Assembly: GCA_041664965.1 (NCBI GenBank)
Contig: JBAYJT010000040.1
Coordinates: 1 to 15,055 of the forward strand
Direction of reading: 5' to 3'
DNA from: JBAYJT01 sp041664965
GTDB lineage: Bacteria; Pseudomonadota; Gammaproteobacteria; UBA9339
DNA length: 15,055 bases
Translations under genes and position numbers: made by a program
The notes under the pieces: generated by a model
The model's input: the letters and a program-made list of their open reading frames with translations, nothing else
Database searches by the model: none
Told to the model about the DNA's origin: nothing
Shown here: piece after piece, positions 7,292 through 13,293 of the stretch
How the letters are laid out: each line of letters begins with the position of its first letter
How positions within the stretch are numbered: the stretch's first letter is position 1

Positions 7292-7335
7292 AGTAGCCTA
7301 ATTATAACACGATCGACACGTGGATCTGAATTGTT
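7292..7335. promoter_or_regulatory. divergent promoter region between sensor kinase and transporter
   Basis: Only 44 bases separate the two start codons. Minus-strand TATAAT (7301-7306) ends nine bases before the kinase ATG, so its leader would be about three bases long. Plus-strand TATAAC (7303-7308) overlaps it, so the two -10 boxes face each other and should compete. No good -35 box is seen in either direction, which suggests activator dependence. Two adjacent palindromes, CGATCG (7310-7315) and CACGTG (7317-7322), are candidate regulator contacts. Confidence 0.45.
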
Positions 7336-8613
7336 ATGCCAAATCGCACCGATAACATAGATCAAACCTACAAATACTGGCGTATACGCATTTTGTATAG
7401 CATGTATTTTGGTTATGCCTTCTATTACTTTACTCGAAAGGGCTTTGTTTTCCTTCTTCCAGCGGTTATCAACGACCTTCACTTCGATAAAATTCAAGTC
7501 GGCATGCTGGGCAGTATTTTTTATATAACTTACGGCTTAAGCAAATTCGTAAATGGGCTATGGTCAGACAGAGTAAACCCACGCTATGTCATGTCGTTTG
7601 GGTTAATCATATCTGGGGTTATTAATATTATTTTTGGCTTTTCTTCATCTCTAATTTTTCTCGCCCTACTTTGGTTTTTAAACGGTTTCTTTCAAGGCTT
7701 TGGATGGCCGCCTTGCGCTAAGCTTCTAACACACTGGTATTCGCAAAATGAACGCGGCGTTTGGTGGGGAATTTGGAATACATCCCAAACCTTAGGATCA
7801 ACTGCCGTACCGCTGATCGCTGGCGGCATAGCAACTTACTTAACCTGGCGCTATGGCATGCACTTTTTTGGTATAGTTACTGTATTGGCGGGCTTATTTT
7901 TATTGAACCGTCTGAATGATGTTCCGGAAAAATTTGGACTACCGCCCGTAGAAGAATATCGTAACGATTATCCAAGCGAAAAAAAATTCAACTATAAAAC
8001 CAAGCTGTCCACCAAAGAAATATTCTTTAAATATGTGTTAAAAAATAAGTATATTTGGATTTTAGCGAGCGCATATTTCTTGGTCTACGTTATACGTATC
8101 ACAGTTACAGACTGGGGTTCCATCTATTTAACTGGTAAAGGCTTATCGCTCATGTCTGCCGATAGCTGCATGGCAATACTAGAGGTTGGAGGATTCGCCG
8201 GTAGCCTAGCCTGCGGTTGGTTGTCAGATCGCTTATTTCACGGAAAACGTAACCCAGTCAGCGCCCTATTTTGCCTTGGCGTTATACTGAGCTTATTACC
8301 ATTAATATTTTTACACCAAACTAGCATGCCAATTTATTTGGTCTGTTCTTTCTTAGCTGGTTTTTTTCTGTTTGGTCCGCAAATGTTGATTGGTATGGCA
8401 GCTGCAGAACTATCACACCGTGAAGCAGCTGGTACAGCAACTGGCTTTATTGCTATCTTTGGTTATTTAGGTGCAGCTTTTTCTGGCCTACCCATAGGAT
8501 ATATTATTCAACATTGGGACTGGCCTACACTACTTGCGATTATCTTAGCTTGTAGTCTATTGGTCGCCGCAATTCTCTCTCCCCTCTGGTCTCTAAAAAC
8601 CACTTGGGAGTAA
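7336..8613 (+). CDS. OPA-family major facilitator transporter (UhpC/UhpT/GlpT-like, sugar-phosphate type)
   Basis: An inner-membrane protein of 425 residues with about twelve hydrophobic segments and a central cytosolic loop near residues 195-235. Family hallmarks are YYFTRKGF after the first helix, W-N-T-S-Q-T-L-G-S in the N-terminal half and H-R-E-A-A-G-T-A-T-G-F in the C-terminal half. Arg residues in F-T-R-K and V-I-R-I-T-V-T-D-W sit where GlpT and UhpT bind the phosphate. The family exchanges organophosphates (glycerol-3-phosphate, hexose-6-phosphate) for inorganic phosphate. UhpC is a sensor member, so transport versus sensing is not settled. No uhpA/uhpB genes are adjacent. It is divergent from the sensor kinase and may be controlled with it. 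For an intracellular bacterium it could import host sugar phosphates (inference). Confidence 0.88.
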   Translation: MPNRTDNIDQTYKYWRIRILYSMYFGYAFYYFTRKGFVFLLPAVINDLHFDKIQVGMLGSIFYITYGLSKFVNGLWSDRVNPRYVMSFGLIISGVINIIFGFSSSLIFLALLWFLNGFFQGFGWPPCAKLLTHWYSQNERGVWWGIWNTSQTLGSTAVPLIAGGIATYLTWRYGMHFFGIVTVLAGLFLLNRLNDVPEKFGLPPVEEYRNDYPSEKKFNYKTKLSTKEIFFKYVLKNKYIWILASAYFLVYVIRITVTDWGSIYLTGKGLSLMSADSCMAILEVGGFAGSLACGWLSDRLFHGKRNPVSALFCLGVILSLLPLIFLHQTSMPIYLVCSFLAGFFLFGPQMLIGMAAAELSHREAAGTATGFIAIFGYLGAAFSGLPIGYIIQHWDWPTLLAIILACSLLVAAILSPLWSLKTTWE

Positions 8614-8636
8614 TAAGTCGATTAAAAACGCTTACA

Positions 8637-8680
8637 TGACATCAAAATAAGGATACCTTAAGGTTTTTTCTTTGATATCA
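8637..8680 (+). terminator. probable intrinsic terminator after the transporter gene
   Basis: An inner hairpin TAAGG-ATA-CCTTA (8648-8660) is followed by AGG and six T (8664-8669). An outer pair, TGACATCAAA (8637-8646) with TTTGATATCA (8671-8680), pairs at nine of ten positions around it. The inner stem is short, so strength is uncertain. Its position 24 bases after the stop supports termination. Confidence 0.5.
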
Positions 8681-8691
8681 AACCGAATGTC

Positions 8692-8721
8692 TTGACTATT
8701 TTTCTTGCTTCCTGCTAAATA
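8692..8721 (+). promoter_or_regulatory. predicted promoter of the first kinase gene
   Basis: TTGACT (8692-8697) and TAAATA (8716-8721) are 18 bases apart. The stretch resembles the promoter before the small gene at 10878: both have TTGAC, a T/C-rich spacer containing TTTC/TTGY blocks, and TAAATA. This suggests a duplicated promoter and shared control. The predicted leader is about 35 bases. Confidence 0.5.
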
Positions 8722-8738
8722 AAAAAAAATCATATCTT

Positions 8739-8747
8739 ATTGATTTA
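8739..8747 (+). other. possible truncated copy of the bipartite element in the kinase 1 leader
   Basis: ATTGATTTA is present, but no TAGACATG follows at the fixed distance; the sequence instead runs quickly into AGGTTATATCT and the kinase ATG. Kinase 2 has a full element followed by the similar AAGGTTATTTAT and ATG. The simplest reading is that kinase 1 lost the distal half by a deletion of about 25 bases. A nine-base match may also be chance. Confidence 0.3.
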
Positions 8748-8761
8748 TATAGGTTATATCT

Positions 8762-10591
8762 ATGCAAAGTTTTTATGTAGAAGCACAAAAAACCATCGAC
8801 CAAGTTAACGACATCGTTAACAACTTGCTTTGGCCTGATGAAGCCAAACGTGAGGCTCGAAAAGCTTTAAACGCTGCTTTAGAAGAGACCTCGAGAACAA
8901 AAATACTACTTGAGGAAGCTACATCCACAAACAACCAAGCTCAATTGAGAACTTGCCAAGGAAGATTCGCGGTGTCGGAAAACCACTTATTGGACACTTG
9001 TAGAGATACACATCGGTACTTGTCCAGTTATTATCTATTTCGTAAAAACAACGACAATACCACACAGCTATTGAATACCCTAAATAAACTCCTAGTTAAA
9101 AGACGAGATGGGCAATTAGAACTAGTCACAGAACGACAAGAGAGAGAAAGGGCAGAAGCTGAAGAAAGAAAAAAGCGTGAGGCAGAAACGAAAAGAAAAA
9201 GGCGTGAAGAAGCAGAAGCAAAAAGAAGAGCAGAGGCAGAAAAACATGAAGCAGCTGAAAAAGCCAGAGTTAAACTTGAAAATGAACAGCGTGAAAAAGA
9301 GGCGCGAGAAGCTGCTGAACAAGCAGCAAAAGCTCAACTCGAAGCTGAAAAAAAAGCGCAAGAAGAAAGGGAGCGCGTTGAAAAGCTTCGGATTGAACAA
9401 GAAAGACGCGAAGCTGCAGAAAGAGCAGAAAAAAAGTATTGGCAGTTTAGCAATATCTTAGAACAAATAAATACTAATACAATAACTCCAATACTCGAAA
9501 TAGCAAAAATTCGCACAGAAGCAGGCTCTAGCTCTACGACTACTACATCAGTGCCCACTATCAATAAAAACGAATTACGAAGAATTCTCGAAGCTTTACA
9601 GCAGAATACGTCTGTTAAAATTGTAGATTTTTCAAATATAGATATTACCGGATCAGAGGACATAATAGCTACATTAGTCTCAACACGACCCATGTTAGCT
9701 TTTCAACCAGCTAGCATAAAGCATTTGGAAAAAACACCACCTCCAATCAGCCACTCATTGATACTTAGTGGGCACAGCTTACTCTGTACGAAAGAACTCA
9801 ATAGGGGTACTTATGGGAGTGTACATTACGGAACCTTGGATGGCAGAGAAGTTGCGATTAAGATTCCTCTTGGATATAGCCCCCCAACGTTAAAATACTC
9901 TAAAGACTCTCTCTGCCATGAAGCTGAAATGCTAGCAAAATTCGACCATCCTAACATCGTTCACTCCTATGGTATTTGCCTAGATAATGAAAGCTTAGTC
10001 CTGGAATACATGCCACACGGCTCTCTGTACCAAGAATTACATGCTACAAAAGAATTAACCTGGACTGTGCGCTGGACAATAGCTACTGAAATCAGTAAAG
10101 GAATGCAAGCATTGCACAAACACGATCCCTGCATAGTACATCGTGATTTTAAAAGCGATAACGTGCTGTTAAATGAACAAAATCATGCCAAAATCAGCGA
10201 TTTTGGCTCCGCAGCAATCTTCGATGAAAATGATCTTATATCAGCAGAGGAACCAATTTGCACATTAGCATGGCGAGCTCCAGAGTTGCTGGATCCAAAG
10301 AAACCTGCTCCCCACACAACTAAAACCGATATTTATAGTTTAGGTGTGGTTCTATGGGAAATAGCATCAAGAGAACTACCCTGGGCTGGCAATAATGCTC
10401 CAGAGACACTAGTCGCAGATTGGATTTGTAGTAAAAAACGCGATGTTATACCACAAGAAACGCCCCCATCCTACGCTGCTCTAATCAGACGTTGCTGGGC
10501 TGATCGTCCAGAAGACCGTCCCGATATCGATACAGTAGTACAAATTTTAGAAGATCATAGATCCGAAGCAACGCTTGCTCCGACGCAATAA
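8762..10591 (+). CDS. eukaryotic-like protein kinase with coiled-coil N-terminus (kinase 1)
   Basis: 609 residues, predicted cytosolic or secreted without a signal peptide. In order: a helical N-terminal segment (1-110), a very charged Glu/Lys/Arg/Ala coiled coil (about 112-225), a leucine-rich-repeat-like piece (268-312), and a protein kinase domain (about 337-600). The catalytic set is complete: Lys367 (V-A-I-K), Glu387, H-R-D-F-K-S-D-N with Asp462 and Asn467, D-F-G at 480-482 and A-P-E at 506-508. G-V-V-L-W-E-I and C-W-A-D-R-P-E-D-R-P are typical of the TKL (RIPK/IRAK/plant-type) group, so it probably phosphorylates Ser/Thr. The glycine loop reads N-R-G-T-Y-G, missing its first Gly. ATG 8762 has AGG eight bases upstream. 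It is a paralogue of the gene at 13294 and probably acts on host or neighbouring proteins; the substrate is unknown. Confidence 0.9.
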   Translation: MQSFYVEAQKTIDQVNDIVNNLLWPDEAKREARKALNAALEETSRTKILLEEATSTNNQAQLRTCQGRFAVSENHLLDTCRDTHRYLSSYYLFRKNNDNTTQLLNTLNKLLVKRRDGQLELVTERQERERAEAEERKKREAETKRKRREEAEAKRRAEAEKHEAAEKARVKLENEQREKEAREAAEQAAKAQLEAEKKAQEERERVEKLRIEQERREAAERAEKKYWQFSNILEQINTNTITPILEIAKIRTEAGSSSTTTTSVPTINKNELRRILEALQQNTSVKIVDFSNIDITGSEDIIATLVSTRPMLAFQPASIKHLEKTPPPISHSLILSGHSLLCTKELNRGTYGSVHYGTLDGREVAIKIPLGYSPPTLKYSKDSLCHEAEMLAKFDHPNIVHSYGICLDNESLVLEYMPHGSLYQELHATKELTWTVRWTIATEISKGMQALHKHDPCIVHRDFKSDNVLLNEQNHAKISDFGSAAIFDENDLISAEEPICTLAWRAPELLDPKKPAPHTTKTDIYSLGVVLWEIASRELPWAGNNAPETLVADWICSKKRDVIPQETPPSYAALIRRCWADRPEDRPDIDTVVQILEDHRSEATLAPTQ

Positions 10592-10609
10592 GGAAATTGA
10601 ATATTATTT

Positions 10610-10651
10610 TACAATATATTGATTTACAAAGAATTCTCATAGACATTTATC
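10610..10651 (+). repeat. bipartite intergenic element, copy 3
   Basis: ATTGATTTA (10618-10626), 13 variable bases, then TAGACAT (10640-10646). The flanks are degenerate: TACAAT replaces TATAAC, and the T-run is interrupted. It starts 18 bases after the stop of kinase 1. It is the most diverged of the five copies. Confidence 0.6.
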
Positions 10652-10761
10652 CTCCATAGCTTTAGCGAAGGGGAATGTTTTTAGCGTTGGAATATTACAT
10701 TGCGTAATACCGACGATATTAGTGCTTTCGCTCAACATGAGCAGTTAATTAATGCATAAAA

Positions 10762-10816
10762 GAGTAAATGATCCCACTAATTTAAGTATTTTACTCCGTT
10801 ATAAAGCAAAATACTT
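10762..10816. promoter_or_regulatory. overlapping inverted repeats upstream of the small gene (candidate operator)
   Basis: AAGTATTTT (10784-10792) pairs perfectly with AAAATACTT (10808-10816), and the right arm runs into the -35 box at 10815. A second pair, GAGTAAA (10762-10768) with TTTACTC (10790-10796), shares bases with the first left arm. A dimeric repressor binding here would block the promoter. The rest of the gap from 10592 to 10877 holds copy 3 of the intergenic element and otherwise no gene that I can support. Confidence 0.4.
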
Positions 10817-10843
10817 GACACTTCTTTCGTTTCTTGTTAAATA
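10815..10843 (+). promoter_or_regulatory. predicted sigma-70 promoter of the small Ser/Pro-rich gene
   Basis: A perfect TTGACA (10815-10820) and TAAATA (10838-10843) are 17 bases apart. Transcription would start near 10850, leaving a leader of about 28 bases that contains a good ribosome site (GGAGAG, 10867-10872). The layout parallels the promoter of kinase 1. Confidence 0.6.
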
Positions 10844-10877
10844 GGTTCTCCTAATCAATTTTATTTGGAGAGCAACA

Positions 10878-11063
10878 ATGGCATTTAACCCGCCTTCCCC
10901 ATCGCAAAATCCAGCTAGTTCAACTTCATCTAGTAACAGCTCTCTTTCGCCAACAGGCAGAGGATCTATAAGTTGCATCAGCATGCCACGCAAGTTTTTT
11001 CCTTACATGGCAGATTCCGAAGAAATGGTAAGCCCAAAAGGGCCTCTACACCAACCAAAATAA
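10878..11063 (+). CDS. small Ser/Pro-rich protein of unknown function
   Basis: 61 residues with no recognisable family. The first half is low-complexity Ser/Thr/Pro/Asn (NPASSTSSSNSSLSPTGRGS). The second half is mixed, with a basic patch (M-P-R-K-F-F-P-Y-M) and a Lys/Pro tail. The case for a real gene is the context: a consensus promoter at 10815-10843, GGAGAG five bases before the ATG, and a copy of the intergenic element 14 bases after the stop. Its composition resembles the Ser/Thr-rich N-terminus of the next gene. It may be a small effector or kinase substrate, or a remnant of a longer gene. Nothing in the sequence decides between these. Confidence 0.55.
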   Translation: MAFNPPSPSQNPASSTSSSNSSLSPTGRGSISCISMPRKFFPYMADSEEMVSPKGPLHQPK

Positions 11064-11077
11064 GAATCAACTTCATT

Positions 11078-11122
11078 TTATAACTAATTGATTTATAGGG
11101 AGATTTTATAGACATGTTTTTT
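11078..11122 (+). repeat. bipartite intergenic element, copy 4
   Basis: TTATAAC, then ATTGATTTA, 13 variable bases, TAGACATG and six T. The flanks TAACTAA (11081-11087) and TTAGTTA (11121-11127) are also inverted repeats of each other. It lies 14 bases after the small gene stop and 32 bases before the coiled-coil gene ATG, so it could act on either. Confidence 0.75.
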
Positions 11123-11154
11123 AGTTAATCAAGCCCAACAACGAGAAACGAACA

Positions 11155-13212
11155 ATGTTTAACAACACAACCACCTCATCGAGCAGCACTACTACCACCC
11201 CCTTTGCTCCTAGTATAGCAAGAATGAGCACTAGCTCAGCAGCCTCTTCCTCTCCAGGTAATAGTCGCACTAGTTCACGAGCATCTGATTCTTTTTCAAT
11301 TGAATCCGCTAGCTCCTTATCAAGCACTAGCAGCAACCGAACAAGCAAAACCCACGTAGCATTTGGTAGGGGTGCAACTGAAACTACCGAAGTATACAAA
11401 AAAGGCTTCGAAAAACGCTCCAAAGAGGAAATAGCAAAATTGAGACAGCAAGTAAATGATCTACATACACAACTGCAACTTTTACAAGAACAAAAACAAG
11501 AGCTGCAGACAAACTTAGCTGAGCGCAACCAAATAGCTACTTCTTTAGAACAACAAATAGCTGACCTCACCGCTACAATAACCACTGAGCAGGCGGAGTT
11601 ACAACAAGCACAGAATCTCAAAGATCAATTTACTCAATTGAATAATAGAAATGCAACACTAAAACTAGAATCAGAAAGAAATTTAGCAGAAAGTGTAATC
11701 GATGTTTCCTCTTTGGAAATAGAAACAGCCAAACTTGCTACGACAATAAACTCTCAAGAAATATCGCTACAACAAGCAAAAGAACAGATATTAAATTTGC
11801 AGCAAGAACTAGCAACTCGGACAACTGAACTAACAAATTGTCAAACTGAACGATTCAAAGCTCTGGAAGAATTTGATTCTAGCAATAAGTTGCTTACAAC
11901 AATAGTTGAAACTCTACAAAAATATGAAGCAGAAAAGCAGTTATTACTTAACCAGTTAGAAGAAAACAAAAAACAAGTAATAAAAGAACAAAAGGCCTTA
12001 GAAACTACCCACCAAGAACTTGACGAGCGCTCTAAAGAAATCAGCAAAGCAAGGGACGTATTAAGTGATATAACCACAAAAAATACTTTGTTGGCAGCAC
12101 AAATTGCCACATTAGATAACAATAACGGTCAACTTAAGAAAGATTTTGGAGAAGCAAGAGTAGAAAAAGAACATCTAGCAACTGCACTAAAGGCAGCTGA
12201 GTCTAAAATTTCAGAGGCAAATAGCCAAAAAACAATGCTAGAAAACGAAATTACGAAATTACGAACTAAATTAAATATAATTGATGCTAGTTTTCATGTA
12301 ACGGAACAAGCTAAAAAGTTAATCGAGGAACAACTTAAAAGCCAAGCCGAACAAATAGGAATGTTAATCGAACATATTTCAGCTGATGAGCAGCGTCTCT
12401 ACACATTAACTACAAGACTAAACACTGCAGAAACACGGACTAAACAACTTGAAGCTCGCCCACCAGTGGCCAGCACTACACCTCAAGGAAATTCTACTTC
12501 ATTCAGCATTACTTCTAGTGAAATTGATAAATGCTTTGGTTGGGTAGAGGCGGTTTTACCGCTACCTGCTTACTTGATGAATAACGGCTTTATTAAATGC
12601 CTCGATTCTTTGGGAGCTCCTTCATTATTAACAGGTCTGCTTACACAGATTCTATCCATGTACGCGGGGTTTCTCGGCAGTGGTGCAGCAATAAAGATAG
12701 CCTATAGGGATCTAGATCTAGATAAAGATCTAGATCTAGCTTCGAGATTATACCAGAATCGTGCGAAGAAGGGGCAAAACTGTCTAAGATACACTGGATT
12801 AGTCATATCTAGTTTAACATGGCTAACAGAAATTGTGGGATCAACAGGCAAATCAGGAGAGCACATGGGGTATCCAGAAACAGACTGGTTAGAAGGTAAA
12901 ATAGATTCTGTTATGTTTATAGCCTTAGCCTCTATGACACTGATTAATTTGGCGCGCCTTGGCATAGAAAAATACTATGACCGCCGACATAATGGCCACC
13001 ACCGTGAAGCATCCATTACTAATATCAGCATAGAGGCAACCCCTCGCCCCAATCCAACCAGCAAGTGTACGTCTTGTTGCAGAAGTATTTTCTCTTTTTT
13101 CCATCATTCTAAAACGGCACATGCTTCCTCCAGCAGTAGCAGTACTCCGCCAACTGAACACACAGAAATAAACCATAGCTCAAGCACTGCAAATTATGGA
13201 ACCACCAATTAA
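11155..13212 (+). CDS. long coiled-coil protein with hydrophobic C-terminal region (putative effector)
   Basis: 685 residues, no family recognised. Residues 1-80 are Ser/Thr-rich and probably disordered. Residues 86-434 form a nearly unbroken coiled coil rich in Gln, Glu, Lys, Leu and Thr. After a short linker the C-terminal third has three hydrophobic segments (about 489-513, 544-561, 585-604). A basic tail follows with a Cys cluster C-T-S-C-C at 638-642, then a Ser/Thr/His-rich end. There is no signal peptide. A long coil anchored by C-terminal membrane segments is the layout of tethering or SNARE-mimicking bacterial effectors, which is an analogy only. The Ser/Thr-rich ends are plausible targets of the flanking kinases (inference). 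ATG 11155 has a weak GAG-type ribosome site. An internal GATCTAG repeat encodes D-L-D-L-D-K-D-L-D-L. Confidence 0.82.
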   Translation: MFNNTTTSSSSTTTTPFAPSIARMSTSSAASSSPGNSRTSSRASDSFSIESASSLSSTSSNRTSKTHVAFGRGATETTEVYKKGFEKRSKEEIAKLRQQVNDLHTQLQLLQEQKQELQTNLAERNQIATSLEQQIADLTATITTEQAELQQAQNLKDQFTQLNNRNATLKLESERNLAESVIDVSSLEIETAKLATTINSQEISLQQAKEQILNLQQELATRTTELTNCQTERFKALEEFDSSNKLLTTIVETLQKYEAEKQLLLNQLEENKKQVIKEQKALETTHQELDERSKEISKARDVLSDITTKNTLLAAQIATLDNNNGQLKKDFGEARVEKEHLATALKAAESKISEANSQKTMLENEITKLRTKLNIIDASFHVTEQAKKLIEEQLKSQAEQIGMLIEHISADEQRLYTLTTRLNTAETRTKQLEARPPVASTTPQGNSTSFSITSSEIDKCFGWVEAVLPLPAYLMNNGFIKCLDSLGAPSLLTGLLTQILSMYAGFLGSGAAIKIAYRDLDLDKDLDLASRLYQNRAKKGQNCLRYTGLVISSLTWLTEIVGSTGKSGEHMGYPETDWLEGKIDSVMFIALASMTLINLARLGIEKYYDRRHNGHHREASITNISIEATPRPNPTSKCTSCCRSIFSFFHHSKTAHASSSSSSTPPTEHTEINHSSSTANYGTTN
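12709..12739. repeat. GATCTAG direct and inverted repeat inside the coiled-coil gene
   Basis: GATCTAGATCTAG occurs at 12709-12721 and 12727-12739. Because the unit is nearly self-complementary, the two copies also form a 12-bp stem. It codes for alternating Asp-Leu at about residues 519-528, directly after the first hydrophobic segment. It probably arose by local duplication. Confidence 0.7.
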
Positions 13213-13237
13213 AAAACACACGAAATTGAACTTTAAA

Positions 13238-13281
13238 TTATAACTCGTTGATTTAAAAATAAATTATATAGACATGTTTTT
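13238..13281 (+). repeat. bipartite intergenic element, copy 5
   Basis: TTATAAC, GTTGATTTA, 13 variable bases, TAGACATG, TTTTT. It starts 25 bases after the coiled-coil gene stop and ends 12 bases before the kinase 2 ATG, immediately next to the AAGG ribosome site. No separate sigma-70 promoter is obvious for kinase 2, so this element may hold it, or kinase 2 may be read from upstream. Confidence 0.75.
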
Positions 13282-13293
13282 AAGGTTATTTAT

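Noticed and set aside
9122..9400. Open antisense frame opposite the kinase 1 coiled coil, Phe/Ser/Leu-rich
   Set aside because: It is the complement of a Glu/Lys/Arg-rich coding stretch, has no ribosome site of note, and the sense frame belongs to a complete kinase.
11078..11122. Reading the element as a Xer/dif-type or integron recombination site
   Set aside because: The arms are not the paired 11-bp inverted sites with a 6-8 bp centre, and no integrase gene is present in the window.
11121..11621. Open antisense frame of 166 codons opposite the start of the coiled-coil gene
   Set aside because: Cys/Ser/Leu-rich low-complexity translation typical of a shadow of Gln/Ala/Thr codons; the sense strand has the better gene model.
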